NCBI RefSeq assembly: GCF_004138295.1
Contig: NZ_SCFM01000052.1
Location: 1 to 43,884, forward strand
Direction of reading: 5' to 3'
Source of the DNA: Ectobacillus funiculus
GTDB lineage: Bacteria; Bacillota; Bacilli; Bacillales; Bacillaceae_G
Length of the DNA: 43,884 nt
In this document: in pieces, positions 1 to 8,144 of the stretch
How positions within the stretch are numbered: position 1 is the stretch's first letter
How the letters are laid out: each line of letters starts with the position of its first letter
Position numbers and translations under genes: made by a program
The notes under the pieces: model-generated
What the model saw: only the letters and a program-made list of their open reading frames with translations
Told to the model about the DNA's origin: nothing
The model's database searches: none

Positions 1-612
1 GCGGCAGAAGCAGCAGACGTACAGGAGCAGCGTGAAATCGTACTGCAGGCACCAATCACAGAAGAACAAATTCGCGAGCTTCGCGTTGGTGATGTTGTTA
101 CGATTAACGGCATGATGTACACAGGACGTGATGCAATTCATAAGCATTTAACAGATAATGATTGTCCGGTTGACCTGAATGGACAAGTGATTTACCATTG
201 CGGTCCGGTTGTGATGAAGGATAGCGAGGGCAAATATCACATTAAAGCCGCTGGTCCGACAACAAGTATTCGCGAGGAGCCATATCAAGGCGACATTATG
301 AAGAAATTTGGCATCCGCGCTGTTATCGGAAAAGGCGGTATGGGAGCGAAAACCCTTGCTGCACTTCAGGAGCATGGCGGCGTATATTTAAACGCAATCG
401 GCGGTGCAGCGCAATATTATGCAGAATGCATCAAGGAAGTAGAAGGGGTAGACTTCCTTCAGTTTGGTATTCCTGAGGCAATGTGGCATTTGCGTGTAGA
501 AGGCTTTAAAGCAGTTGTAACAATGGATTCTCACGGTAACAGCCTTCATGCGGATGTCGACAAAACATCGTTAGAAAGATTGGCACAATTTAAAGAGCCG
601 GTATTTAAATAA
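1..612 (+). CDS. Class I (Fe-S) fumarate hydratase, C-terminal part
   Basis: The 5' end lies outside the window; reading frame 1 is open from the first base to TAA at 610-612, giving about 203 residues. It matches the C-terminal (beta) domain of the [4Fe-4S] class I fumarase / tartrate dehydratase family, which interconverts fumarate and L-malate: 'GPTTSIREEPY' around residues 82-92, followed by 'GKGGMG' and 'LNAIGGAAQYYAECI'. In the single-chain Bacillaceae enzyme this domain follows the cluster-binding alpha domain, which is not visible here. A tartrate dehydratase beta subunit is the alternative, but the upstream extension before the first Met suggests a fused enzyme. The stop codon overlaps the edge of repeat copy A. 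Confidence 0.9.
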   Translation, partial: AAEAADVQEQREIVLQAPITEEQIRELRVGDVVTINGMMYTGRDAIHKHLTDNDCPVDLNGQVIYHCGPVVMKDSEGKYHIKAAGPTTSIREEPYQGDIMKKFGIRAVIGKGGMGAKTLAALQEHGGVYLNAIGGAAQYYAECIKEVEGVDFLQFGIPEAMWHLRVEGFKAVVTMDSHGNSLHADVDKTSLERLAQFKEPVFK

Positions 613-750
613 AGACAACTCGCCGACTGGCGAGCCCTACTTTTGGGCGAAGACAGAGGCGTAGTTGCACTTATACTGGATGCCTAAAATTTCCGACTAC
701 GTCGAATTGGCTTCTAGCTGGAAATTTCTACTTTCCTATAGTGTAAAAAG
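611..750 (-). repeat. Dispersed 130-140 bp repeat, copy A (only minus-strand copy)
   Basis: The reverse complement reads through the family consensus: TACACTATAGGAAAGTA start, AATTCGACGTAGTCGG middle, GCAACTACGCCTCTGTCTTC core, and the closing hairpin CTCGCCAGTCGGCGAG followed by TTGTCTTT. Its hairpin end overlaps the last two bases of the fumarase stop codon. It lies between the convergent fumarase and hsp20 genes. Confidence 0.9.
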
Positions 751-752
751 GG

Positions 753-787
753 AAAAATGACTGGGCGGGTGTCGCTCAGTCATTTTT
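753..787. terminator. Bidirectional intrinsic terminator
   Basis: Perfect 11-bp stem AAAAATGACTG / CAGTCATTTTT around a GC-containing loop, with A/T runs on both sides. It sits just past the 3' end of hsp20 (minus) and downstream of the fumarase (plus), so it can serve both convergent genes. Confidence 0.8.
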
Positions 788-795
788 CGTGGATT

Positions 796-1233
796 TTAAT
801 GGAATTCTACGTGAACTCTTCTTCTTTGATTTTTCATAGACTTCGGCATGCGAATTTCTAGCACACCATTCTTATAAGAAGCTCTTACACCTACATTTGA
901 TACAGGACTTGGAAGCGAAACTACGCGTTGGAAACGGCCGACATAACGTTCTCTCCGATGTGTATTCTCTTCTTTCATCTCGTGGGATTTATGAATTGAG
1001 CCGCTAATCATCAGCATGTCATTTTCAACCTCAATGTCAACATCCTCTTTCTTTTGGAGCCCGGGAATATCACATGTGGCAATAATCTCATTTTCTGTTT
1101 CATGTACATCAACCCGGATACCGCCTATATTATGCTGATTCCCAAAATGAGAAGGGAAGTCCGTAAAGAAATGATCAAATTCCTTTTGCATATTAGCTAA
1201 TTGTCTAAATGGATCGTATGGTATCAATCCCAT
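796..1233 (-). CDS. Hsp20/alpha-crystallin family small heat shock protein
   Basis: A 145-residue protein with an alpha-crystallin domain from about residue 38 to 140: 'IRVDVHETENEIIATCDIPG' opens it, and 'ASYKNGVLEIRMPK' is the A-x(n)-G-V-L signature near its end. The N-terminal arm 'MGLIPYDPFRQL' is typical of bacterial Hsp20, an ATP-independent cytosolic holdase. The start is supported by AAGGAG about 10 nt upstream. Monocistronic, convergent with the fumarase. No CIRCE element is evident in the short upstream region. Confidence 0.93.
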   Translation of the reverse strand: MGLIPYDPFRQLANMQKEFDHFFTDFPSHFGNQHNIGGIRVDVHETENEIIATCDIPGLQKKEDVDIEVENDMLMISGSIHKSHEMKEENTHRRERYVGRFQRVVSLPSPVSNVGVRASYKNGVLEIRMPKSMKNQRRRVHVEFH

Positions 1234-1348
1234 TTGTAACAGCTCCTTTTTTAATAAGATGAAGTGCGCTCTTATTATTTGCGATGTTGAAAAAAGTACT
1301 GTAGAAATGTACTAGCAATTTTCCCTATAAATGGAGCCCAGGAGCGAT

Positions 1349-1432
1349 ATGGAAGAAACTGTGCAGAATGAAGCGAAAGCAGGTAACAAAACCTACGAGT
1401 ACGAACCATTTTGGAAAGGAGACTCGGCATGA
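1349..1432 (+). CDS. 27-residue ORF overlapping the pdaA start (ATGA)
   Basis: ATG at 1349 is preceded by AGGAG (1340-1344). The frame runs 27 codons (begins MEETVQNEAKAGNK, ends FWKGDSA) and stops at TGA 1430-1432, which overlaps the pdaA ATG (1429-1431) as ATGA. That overlap is typical of translational coupling. The peptide is charged, without a membrane segment. Whether it makes a functional small sporulation protein or is only a leader that couples translation cannot be decided from one sequence. An in-frame ATG at 1331 lacks a ribosome binding site. Confidence 0.5.
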   Translation: MEETVQNEAKAGNKTYEYEPFWKGDSA

Positions 1433-2223
1433 AAAAAAGCCTTTGCATCATGACCGTACTCGCATTGTTTTTAGCCTTACTGCCATCCTTTACTTATGCT
1501 TACTCGAACGAGGCGAAGCATTGGGGCATTCCGCGCAACCAGGATGAAACGCCGCCTGATGCAGGAAAAGAGTTTACTTCAATTATTGAAAAATACGATG
1601 GCTTTTATCTTGGTGATACGAAGAAAAAGGACATTTACTTAACGTTTGACAATGGATATGAAAATGGCTATACAGCAAAGATTTTGGATGTGCTAAAGGA
1701 GAAAAAGGTACCGGCGACCTTTTTTATTACCGGTCATTATATTAAAGACCAGCCTGAGCTTGTCAAACGAATGGCGAAGGAAGGGCATATTATTGGAAAT
1801 CATTCATGGCACCATCCGGATTTAACGACCACCGGTGACGAGAAATTCCGCGAAGAGCTTATTATGATTGAAAAGGCTGTAAAGGACCTAACTGGTCAAA
1901 AGGAAATGAAATATCTTCGTCCGCCGCGCGGAATATTTAGTGAACGTACATTGGCAATTTCACGTGAAATGGGCTATCATAACGTTTTCTGGTCGCTTGC
2001 GTTCATCGATTGGAAAACCGAACAACAACGAGGCTGGCGATATGCATATGATAACGTAATGAACCTGATTCATCCAGGATCAATTCTTCTTTTACATTCT
2101 GTATCCAGTGACAATGCGGAAGCACTCAGTAAAATTATCGATGATTTACGGAAGCGGGGCTATCAATTTAAGAGCCTGGATGATTTAGTGAGAGAGAAAT
2201 TTGGTCCAGAGGTGAACTACTAA
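1429..2223 (+). CDS. pdaA: PdaA-type polysaccharide deacetylase (muramic delta-lactam biosynthesis)
   Basis: 264 residues from ATG 1429, chosen over an upstream in-frame TTG at 1411 because GGAAAGGAG lies at the right distance. A signal peptide ('MKKSLCIMTVLALFLALLPS') precedes a NodB/CE4 fold. Motif 1 is 'TFDNGYENGYT' (PdaA family has N in place of the second D), motif 2 'HSWHHPDLT', motif 3 'RPPRG', and the C-terminal motif 'LLLHSVSSDNAEAL'. PdaA removes the acetyl group from muramic acid in spore cortex peptidoglycan, a step toward muramic delta-lactam needed for cortex lysis at germination. Length equals the B. subtilis protein (263). Likely sporulation-controlled; no convincing sigma-G promoter was found. 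Confidence 0.92.
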   Translation: MKKSLCIMTVLALFLALLPSFTYAYSNEAKHWGIPRNQDETPPDAGKEFTSIIEKYDGFYLGDTKKKDIYLTFDNGYENGYTAKILDVLKEKKVPATFFITGHYIKDQPELVKRMAKEGHIIGNHSWHHPDLTTTGDEKFREELIMIEKAVKDLTGQKEMKYLRPPRGIFSERTLAISREMGYHNVFWSLAFIDWKTEQQRGWRYAYDNVMNLIHPGSILLLHSVSSDNAEALSKIIDDLRKRGYQFKSLDDLVREKFGPEVNY

Positions 2224-2473
2224 AAAACCGCAGGCAAGATGCCTGCAGTTTTTTAGTATGAATCGGACTTTTTGTTTGCTTTGCAATTCGAAATTTCCGA
2301 AATACCTTCCAAATACTATAGCCAAGCAATGCGCCAGCGACATTCAGAATAATATCATCAATATCAAACACACCTGCAAGCGTAATGAGTTGAAGCAGCT
2401 CTATATATGTGATTAACCGTATGAACAGAAGAGCGGCTGCTTTTAGGCTCCGTGTGCTGCGGATGCTCCTTTC
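2168..2473 (-). pseudogene. VanZ-like C-terminal remnant
   Basis: On the minus strand a frame is open from an in-frame TAG (2476-2474) to a stop at 2168. The segment contains 'GVFDIDDIILNVAGALLGY', the hallmark C-terminal motif of VanZ-family membrane proteins, preceded by a hydrophobic stretch (LKAAALLFIRLITYIELLQ). There is no ATG before the motif; the only plausible start is GTG 2371, within the motif. VanZ proteins are about 150-200 residues, so the N-terminal half is missing. The region downstream of about 2280 overlaps the pdaA terminator and 3' end and is probably not family sequence. Read as a 5'-truncated relic downstream of padR. Confidence 0.65.
2222..2256 (+). terminator. pdaA terminator
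   Basis: AAAAAACCGCAGGC - AAGAT - GCCTGCAGTTTTTT: GC stem with flanking A and T runs immediately after the pdaA stop. It also lies within the open frame of the VanZ remnant on the other strand. Confidence 0.85.
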
Positions 2474-2784
2474 CTACAGATTTGAATCAGCTCTGTAATT
2501 TGATCCCAAGCGGTTAATTTCTCCTGCAGCTCTAATCGTCCCGCTGCTGTCATACGATAAAATTTCCTTTTCATTTCCGTGTCTGATTCACCCCAATAGG
2601 ACTCAATTAATGCCCGTTGCTCTATGCGTTTTAGAGCGGGATATAAAGTTCCTTGGCTCATGCTGTAGGATTGATTGCTATGCTGCTTCAGCTTCTGCAC
2701 AATTTCATAGCCATATGTATCATGCTGCGCGATGATTGAAAGTAATAAAATGTCAATACTTCCTTTTAGAATCCCTTTATCCAT
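2443..2784 (-). CDS. PadR family transcriptional regulator
   Basis: 113 residues with the PadR winged-helix signature: 'ILLLSIIAQHDTYGYEIVQ' (helix 1), 'MSQGTLYPALKRIEQRALI' (recognition helix and wing) and the 'KRKFYRMTAAGR' wing strand. It then has a short C-terminal helix, so it belongs to the short PadR subfamily that often controls its own operon with a membrane protein. The ribosome binding site is weak. Its partner gene, if it was the VanZ-like ORF directly downstream, is now truncated. The regulator overlaps the remnant's open frame. Confidence 0.9.
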   Translation of the reverse strand: MDKGILKGSIDILLLSIIAQHDTYGYEIVQKLKQHSNQSYSMSQGTLYPALKRIEQRALIESYWGESDTEMKRKFYRMTAAGRLELQEKLTAWDQITELIQICRKGASAAHGA

Positions 2785-3005
2785 ATTTTATAACCCGATA
2801 AAATTGTAACACGACATATATGGGCTGGTTTTACGAAATCCGGCTTGTAACGTATAATAAGAGCTGCATGTTTAAAAGGATGAAAATTATTTAGCTTAGA
2901 GCTAAAACAAGATAATTCATTTTTGGAAATAATAAAGGAAGAATATACGCCGTATGGCAGCTATGCTTCACTAAATGTGTAGAGGAGCATTGAGTAGGAG
3001 GAACC

Positions 3006-4394
3006 ATGGAAACAACGCAAGAAAGTAAATTACAAATGGGACAAACCTTCCCAGTAACCATTAAACGTCTCGGTATTAACGGAGAAGGAGTCGGCTATTT
3101 CAAACGACAGGTTGTCTTCATTCCGGGCGCACTGCCAGGGGAGGAGGTTGTCGCTGAGGTTACTGCAATCAAAAAAGGATTTGCCGAAGCGAAAGTCAAG
3201 CGAATCCGTAAGCAATCTCCGCAGCGCGTGGCACCGCCTTGTCCGGTGCATGAGCAGTGCGGCGGTTGTCAGCTGCAGCATATCTCATATGAAGGACAGC
3301 TCGAACAAAAGCGTGACATTGTTGTTCAGGCTTTTGAACGATATACAAAACAAATTGCTCATAAGCTCGACATCCGCCCGACAATCGGAATGGAGGACCC
3401 ATGGCATTATCGAAATAAAAGCCAGCTTCAGGTTGGTATTGACAACCGCAGAGTCATCGCCGGCTTGTATGGCTTAAATTCGCATGAGCTTGTAGATATT
3501 TCTGATTGTATGATTCAGCACAAGGCAACAAACGAAGTAACGCAAAAGGTAAAACAAATTTTAGAGAACCTTGGTATCTCTATTTACAATGAGAAAAAGC
3601 ATAAGGGCGCAGTTCGCACGATTGTGACGCGCATTGCTGTTCGAACAGGAGAAATCCAGCTTGTGCTCGTAACAGCAAGAGAGGACTTCCCGCGCAAGGA
3701 TCAATTTGTAAAGCAGGTACAAACTGCTCTGCCGCAGGTCAAATCGATTATGCAAAACATCAACGGTGAGCGTACCTCTATCATTTTTGGAGACGAAACA
3801 TTCCGCCTTGCTGGAAAGGAATTTATTCAGGAGGCTTTAGGAGATTTAAAATTTGAGCTATCAGCTCGTGCCTTTTTCCAGCTCAACCCCACGCAAACAG
3901 TGAAGCTATATGATGAAGTAAAGCAGGCAGCAAAGCTAACAGGTAAGGAAAAGGTAGTTGATGCATACTGCGGCGTCGGAACGATTGGATTATGGCTGGC
4001 GAACGAAGCGGCTGAGGTTCGCGGCATGGATATCATTGAAGAAGCAATTGAGGATGCAAAAAAGAACGCGAAGCAGCATGGCTTCCTCAATACGATGTAT
4101 GTGACCGGAAAAGCAGAACAGGTTCTTCCGAAATGGGTGAAGGAAGGATGGAAGCCAGATATCATTGTGGTAGACCCACCGAGAACAGGCTGTGATGGTA
4201 TGTTGCTAAATACAATTTTGAAGGTGAAGCCGAAGCAGGTTGTGTATGTATCCTGTAATCCATCTACCCTTGCGAAAGATGTGGCGAAGCTGCTAGGGGA
4301 TTATGAGGTTTCGTATGTGCAGCCGGTGGATATGTTTCCGCATACGGCGCATGTGGAGTGTGTCTTGCAACTCATTTTAAAGAAAGGCAACTAA
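3006..4394 (+). CDS. rlmCD: 23S rRNA (uracil-C5)-methyltransferase, RlmCD/RlmD (TrmA family)
   Basis: 462 residues; ATG 3006 follows GTAGGAGGAACC. Domains in order: TRAM RNA-binding domain (about 10-70), a cysteine cluster '[11 protein letters not shown]' for the [4Fe-4S] centre, and the SAM-binding methyltransferase fold with '[15 protein letters not shown]', '[10 protein letters not shown]' and the catalytic '[12 protein letters not shown]'. The family methylates U747/U1939 of 23S rRNA; Bacillus genomes carry two paralogues (YefA = RlmCD, and YfjO). I recall yfjO lying next to the dihydrouridine synthase gene yfjN in B. subtilis, as here, so this may be the YfjO orthologue, whose target is less certain. 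The tail [12 protein letters not shown] recurs in two intergenic scraps of this window. Confidence 0.88.
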   Translation: METTQESKLQMGQTFPVTIKRLGINGEGVGYFKRQVVFIPGALPGEEVVAEVTAIKKGFAEAKVKRIRKQSPQRVAPPCPVHEQCGGCQLQHISYEGQLEQKRDIVVQAFERYTKQIAHKLDIRPTIGMEDPWHYRNKSQLQVGIDNRRVIAGLYGLNSHELVDISDCMIQHKATNEVTQKVKQILENLGISIYNEKKHKGAVRTIVTRIAVRTGEIQLVLVTAREDFPRKDQFVKQVQTALPQVKSIMQNINGERTSIIFGDETFRLAGKEFIQEALGDLKFELSARAFFQLNPTQTVKLYDEVKQAAKLTGKEKVVDAYCGVGTIGLWLANEAAEVRGMDIIEEAIEDAKKNAKQHGFLNTMYVTGKAEQVLPKWVKEGWKPDIIVVDPPRTGCDGMLLNTILKVKPKQVVYVSCNPSTLAKDVAKLLGDYEVSYVQPVDMFPHTAHVECVLQLILKKGN

Positions 4395-4453
4395 TCCTTT
4401 GTAAAATGTACCCTTTGTAAAGGACACTTTAAAAAAGGTCATGCAGCTCGAAG

Positions 4454-4490
4454 AAGATGATCTCTGTATTGCACAGGGGTCATCTTTTTT
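4454..4490 (+). terminator. Intrinsic terminator after rlmCD
   Basis: AAGATGATC ... GGGTCATCTTTTTT hairpin (one G-U pair) with a T tail, 60 nt beyond the rlmCD stop. Confidence 0.75.
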
Positions 4491-4703
4491 AGCAAAACTT
4501 TATTTTAACTCGAACAGAGGAATGCTAGTTGATAGGGTGGATTTTAGCAAACCCTGATTTCATGAAAATGAACATGTCCGATCAGTTTGATAAAAAGTGA
4601 TGAAGCATGGTATAAGTGTATAGGAAGTAGGAAACATCTTGCTTTTAAATTTTGGGTAAGGGGTTGGCCTGGTATCCCATAATGAGAGGGTTTGAGTTTG
4701 AAT
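4491..4703. other. Intergenic, leader of the dus gene
   Basis: No gene, repeat or strong structure recognised. GAGAGGG at 4684-4690 is the likely ribosome binding site of the next gene. Confidence 0.5.
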
Positions 4704-5687
4704 ATGATAGATAATTTTTGGCGTGATTTACCACGGCCTTTTTTTATACTGGCACCAATGGAAGATGTTACGGATGTTGTTTTTCGCCATGTAGTGAGTG
4801 AAGCAGCCAGACCTGATGTGTTTTTTACAGAGTTTACAAACACGGAGAGCTATTGTCACCCAGAGGGGATCCATAGTGTGCGTGGGCGTTTGACTTTTAC
4901 AGAGGATGAACAACCAATTGTAGCCCATATCTGGGGGGATAAGCCTGAATACTTTCGGCAAATGAGTTTTGGTATGGCAAAACTAGGGTTTAAGGGTATA
5001 GATATCAATATGGGCTGTCCTGTACCTAATGTGGCACAGTACGGGAAGGGGAGCGGTCTTATCCGTCGTCCAGAAGTTGCAGCAGATTTAATACAAGCAG
5101 CAAAAGCAGGAGGATTGCCTGTAAGTGTAAAGACAAGGCTTGGTTACACTGAGATAGACGAATGGCACGACTGGCTGACACACATATTGAAACAAGACAT
5201 TGTCAACCTTTCCATTCATCTGCGTACAAGGGAGGAAATGAGCAAAGTAGATGCTCATTGGGAACTAATCCCGGAGATTAAGAAACTTCGTGATCAGGTG
5301 GCACCAGATACACTCTTGACGATCAATGGGGATATCCCTGACCGTCAAACTGGCTTAAAGCTCGCTCATCAATACGGTATTGATGGGATTATGATTGGGC
5401 GTGGTATTTTCAATAATCCATTTGCCTTTGAAAAGCAGCCGAAAGATCACAGTAGTGAGGAATTGCTTAGTCTCTTAAGATTGCATCTGGATCTCCATGA
5501 TAAATATTCAAAATTGGAGCTGCGTCCGTTCAAGGCTTTTCAGCGATTCTTTAAGATATATGTCCGTGGGTTCCGAGGCGCAAGTGAATTAAGAAATCAA
5601 TTAATGAGTACAGCGTCAACAGATGAAGTGCGTGCATTGCTCGATAACTTTGGGTCAAAGAATCTTGATGGAATGGGGGAACAGTAG
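4704..5687 (+). CDS. tRNA-dihydrouridine synthase (Dus family)
   Basis: About 327 residues, an FMN-dependent TIM-barrel enzyme that reduces uridine in the tRNA D-loop. Seen: '[14 protein letters not shown]' (FMN-binding strand 1), '[12 protein letters not shown]' with the catalytic Cys, 'VSVKTRLGY', '[10 protein letters not shown]', 'TINGDI' and '[12 protein letters not shown]' (FMN phosphate site). ATG 4704 starts '[13 protein letters not shown]'; two in-frame TTG codons (4692, 4698) lie upstream and 4698 has the better spacing to GAGAGG, so the start is uncertain by two codons. It follows the RlmCD-type gene in the same direction, with a terminator between; both act on RNA uracils. Confidence 0.9.
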   Translation: MIDNFWRDLPRPFFILAPMEDVTDVVFRHVVSEAARPDVFFTEFTNTESYCHPEGIHSVRGRLTFTEDEQPIVAHIWGDKPEYFRQMSFGMAKLGFKGIDINMGCPVPNVAQYGKGSGLIRRPEVAADLIQAAKAGGLPVSVKTRLGYTEIDEWHDWLTHILKQDIVNLSIHLRTREEMSKVDAHWELIPEIKKLRDQVAPDTLLTINGDIPDRQTGLKLAHQYGIDGIMIGRGIFNNPFAFEKQPKDHSSEELLSLLRLHLDLHDKYSKLELRPFKAFQRFFKIYVRGFRGASELRNQLMSTASTDEVRALLDNFGSKNLDGMGEQ

Positions 5688-5768
5688 AAGGGCCCAATTC
5701 AAGGTGAAAGCGAAGTAGGACGTTAAACTGGTGTGTCTCCAAAAAGTTAGTGTTTATACTTAGCAGTT

Positions 5769-5820
5769 AATTGGCTGGTGTGAAGGTGGTCCTGAACCGG
5801 ACCCATTCCCGCCAATTTTT
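5769..5820 (+). terminator. Intrinsic terminator after dus
   Basis: AATTGGC ... GCCAATTTTT outer stem with an inner GGTGGTCC / GGACCCA stem, then a T run; about 80 nt beyond the dus stop. Confidence 0.65.
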
Positions 5821-5883
5821 ACTTTATATGTGTTACTACAAGTGAAAAACACAGCTAAATGGCGCTTTAAATGAAATATTGCT

Positions 5884-5919
5884 AAAGGAATCAGGTGTTA
5901 CTGGTTCCTTTATTTTTTT
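5884..5919 (+). terminator. Second intrinsic-terminator-like hairpin
   Basis: AAAGGAATCAGG - TGTTA - CTGGTTCCTTTATTTTTTT: stem and a strong T tail. No intact gene precedes it directly, so it may be left over from a lost gene. Confidence 0.6.
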
Positions 5920-5947
5920 GTAAAATCACCAACACTTCTTGTGTTGT

Positions 5948-5993
5948 CAATTACAGTCCACGCATGTGGAGGCAGTGACAGTGTTAACCTTAA
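5948..5993 (+). pseudogene. Scrap resembling the C-terminal tail of an RlmCD-type methyltransferase
   Basis: In one frame the bases encode QSTHVEAVTVLTLK followed by TAA. The intact RlmCD above ends [17 protein letters not shown], and the 'HVE-x-V' ending is a family feature. Upstream bases (TCACCAACAC...TGTGTTGT) resemble those in front of the other scrap near 26.13 kb. Only about 14 codons can be matched, so this is a weak call. Confidence 0.35.
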
Positions 5994-6006
5994 AATAAAA
6001 GGATTT

Positions 6007-6201
6007 TTAAGGCAATGGATAAAATGTGGTTAATCCCATTTTATCCATTGCCTTTTCAAATTGCTTCCCCGAATTTTTATGCTGTTTCTTGTTGCCTCCC
6101 GGGGTTATATATGAATAGATATCACGAGCTGTTCTTATACTTGAGTCACCAAGCCTAATTGCAACAATCCTTGAGTTTTCTGCAAAAATATGCCTTATTA
6201 G
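6007..6201 (-). pseudogene. Tyrosine recombinase (phage-type integrase) C-terminal remnant
   Basis: 64 codons open on the minus strand between an in-frame TAG (6204-6202) and TAA (6009-6007). The product contains 'LIRHIFAENS', matching the catalytic LRH-x-FA motif of tyrosine recombinases, then 'IRLGDSSIRTARDIYSYI', matching the LGHSS...Y segment with the nucleophilic Tyr, then a charged tail. There is no start codon and no upstream catalytic domain in frame, so it is a relic of a site-specific recombinase, possibly of a lost prophage or integrative element. Confidence 0.65.
6009..6054. terminator. 18-bp perfect hairpin at the recombinase remnant 3' end
   Basis: AAGGCAATGGATAAAATG pairs perfectly with CATTTTATCCATTGCCTT around a 10-nt loop. 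On the plus strand it is followed by TTTTC. It contains the last codons and stop of the recombinase remnant. Confidence 0.6.
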
Positions 6202-6386
6202 CTATCCTGAATATTCCTTGTAATTTTGTTACATGTAAGTGGCTAAAGAAGGTATATATTCAGCATCAAGTACAGACTTTGGTGTAGAGCCTTTAAAGGA
6301 ATAATATCGTTTGTCCAAGCTTTAAAGACTAATAGTAATTATTTTGAGACTTTTATACCATAACTGAACAGGATTGGTGGAAAAGA

Positions 6387-6470
6387 GCAATTTTCTTAAA
6401 GAAAACGGAAAAGTGGCAATATTCTTAATTTTGACAGCAATATTCTTAAAAAACATAGCAATGCTTTTTA
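6387..6470. repeat. Short direct repeats GCAATWTTCTTAA (three plus one degenerate)
   Basis: GCAATTTTCTTAAA (6387), GCAATATTCTTAAT (6416) and GCAATATTCTTAAA (6437), plus a weaker GCAATGCTTTTTA (6458). Starts are spaced 29, 21 and 21 bp. They lie about 190 bp from the recombinase remnant; arm-type recombinase sites are one possibility, chance in A/T-rich DNA another. Confidence 0.45.
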
Positions 6471-6558
6471 ATGACTCCTTTTTTAATAGTTTAATCAAAT
6501 GAAATTATGATAGCAATAATTTTATAAAGGTGCTATATATTCCAAGGATTTGGCTGGT

Positions 6559-6645
6559 ATGGCTTTATTATTTGGTTACTGCATTCGTTTGTCTTCAACT
6601 AGGGGAGCTTGGTTAGGAGTTTTGGTCTTAGCGAGAATACCGTAA
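6559..6645 (+). pseudogene. Possible O-antigen ligase/polymerase (Wzy_C-type) scrap
   Basis: 28 codons encode a hydrophobic stretch with 'LSSTRGAWLGVLVLARIP' before TAA. 'SRGAWLGLLV' is the recurring motif of O-antigen ligase/Wzy_C membrane proteins. The scrap is far shorter than the family (400 or more residues), has no ribosome binding site and is flanked by stops in all frames. Low confidence. Confidence 0.3.
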
Positions 6646-6745
6646 TAGGAGTTTCCTAAAAGACTTATCCTAACATAGAAGTAGGAGTATGAGGGGAAGA
6701 GGTAATGTCAAATCAGCTTATTCAATCAAAAACTCGGAGATAAAT

Positions 6746-6781
6746 AAAAAAGGCTTTGTCCGAAAAACAAAGCCTTTTTTT
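6746..6781. terminator. Terminator of the sugar-acid operon (gntP end)
   Basis: AAAAAAGGCTTTGT / ACAAAGCCTTTTTT, a perfect 14-bp stem with A/T flanks, six bases beyond the gntP stop on the minus strand; symmetric, so it may work both ways. Confidence 0.85.
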
Positions 6782-6786
6782 ATAGG

Positions 6787-8106
6787 TTATATAAACATAT
6801 CCAAGATTAGGACACCAGCAAGTCCGACTAAAGAAATAATCGTTACCATGACAGACCATGTTTTAATGGTTTTTCCGATGGATAGGTTAAAGTATTCTTT
6901 GTAAATCCAGAAGCCTGCGTCATTCACGTGTGAGAAGGTAACACTTCCTGCACCAGCAGCTAATACCATCAATTCTGGACTTGCACCAGCTGAAGCGACA
7001 AGTGGTGCAGCAATACCTGCTGCTGTCATACCTGCTACAGTTGCAGATCCTACTGCTATCCTTAGGATTGCTGCAATCAGCCAAGTTAAAAGCAGCGGTG
7101 AAAGGGTAGAGCCAGCCATAAGACCAGAAATATATTTATCAATATGGCTATCAACCAGTACTTGTTTGAATGCGCCACCAGCAGCAATGATTAATAGAAT
7201 CATCCCGATACCGCTTACAGCTTCACTAAGAGATTGCATAATTTCTGGCATTTTTTTACCAAGATTTAAACCGAATGTAAAGATGGCAACAATGATTGAA
7301 ATTAACAGGGCTATATTCGCATTACCGATAAAATCAGTGAACGGTGCAATGGCCGATTTAGGTGCAAAAATTTCTACAACCGCTTGTAACGCAATTAGAA
7401 TAACTGGTAAAAGAGCAGTGAGAAGACTGATTCCGAATTTAGGAAGTTCCTCTTCTTTAAATTGCTTAGGATTAAATAGGCCTTTTGGAATTTCAATTTC
7501 TAACGATTCTTTTTTAAATAATTTTGTATAAACTGGACCTGCAAGAAGAAATGCAGGAATGGCAATGATGATTCCATAAATCATAGTTAAACCGATATTT
7601 GCTCCAAAAACATTTGCAACCGCAGTTGGACCAGGGTGCGGAGGCACAAATCCATGCATAGTAATCAGGGCAGCAATTACTGGCATACCAAGATATAGTA
7701 CCGGTACTCTAGCAGCTGTAGCAATGGTAAATACTAATGGAATTAAAACAACAACCCCAGTTTCAAAGAATAAAGCGATTCCAACAATAGCAGCTGTAAC
7801 AACAGCAGCCAATTGAACTCTTTTTTCTCCAAAAGCATTAATCAATGTCGTCGCAATCCGCTGCGCACCGCCTGAATCAGTCATTAACTTACCAAGTACG
7901 GCACCAAAGATAATAATCATCGTAAGATGTCCAAGTGTTCCGCCTAGCCCTGCTTCAATGGACCCGACTGCCTCAATCGGTGTCATTCCTTCTAGGATTC
8001 CTACCACTAGCGAAACGATAATTAATGATACGAAAGCGTTTAACTTTGTGCCCATCATTAATACTAATAATAGGGCAACCCCAATAGTAACTGAAATAAT
8101 TGGCAT
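6787..8106 (-). CDS. GntP family gluconate/sugar-acid:H+ symporter
   Basis: 439 residues, very hydrophobic, about 12-14 membrane segments. Family sequences seen: 'IIIFGAVLGKLMTDSGGAQ', 'ALFFETGVVVLIPLV', 'HGFVPPHPGPTAVA' (the highly conserved PPHPGP loop) and a C-terminal 'SHVNDAGFWIYKEYF'. GntP proteins import gluconate or related aldonates. Start ATG 8106 has AGAGAAGAGGAAG upstream. Third gene of the garR-type / DUF1537 / gntP set on the minus strand, 166 nt after the kinase stop, with a long inverted repeat in that gap. The partner enzymes suggest a four-carbon or similar aldonate as substrate, as for E. coli YgbN. Confidence 0.92.
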   Translation of the reverse strand: MPIISVTIGVALLLVLMMGTKLNAFVSLIIVSLVVGILEGMTPIEAVGSIEAGLGGTLGHLTMIIIFGAVLGKLMTDSGGAQRIATTLINAFGEKRVQLAAVVTAAIVGIALFFETGVVVLIPLVFTIATAARVPVLYLGMPVIAALITMHGFVPPHPGPTAVANVFGANIGLTMIYGIIIAIPAFLLAGPVYTKLFKKESLEIEIPKGLFNPKQFKEEELPKFGISLLTALLPVILIALQAVVEIFAPKSAIAPFTDFIGNANIALLISIIVAIFTFGLNLGKKMPEIMQSLSEAVSGIGMILLIIAAGGAFKQVLVDSHIDKYISGLMAGSTLSPLLLTWLIAAILRIAVGSATVAGMTAAGIAAPLVASAGASPELMVLAAGAGSVTFSHVNDAGFWIYKEYFNLSIGKTIKTWSVMVTIISLVGLAGVLILDMFI

Positions 8107-8144
8107 TTTTTCTTCCTCTTCTCTTATTTGGCTTCATAAAAAGA

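Noticed and set aside
6387-6470. Spaced direct repeats as a mini CRISPR array
   Set aside because: Repeats are only 13-14 bp, spacers are 8-15 bp and there are no cas genes.
6689-6904. 71-codon plus-strand ORF
   Set aside because: It crosses the gntP terminator and then runs antisense through gntP.
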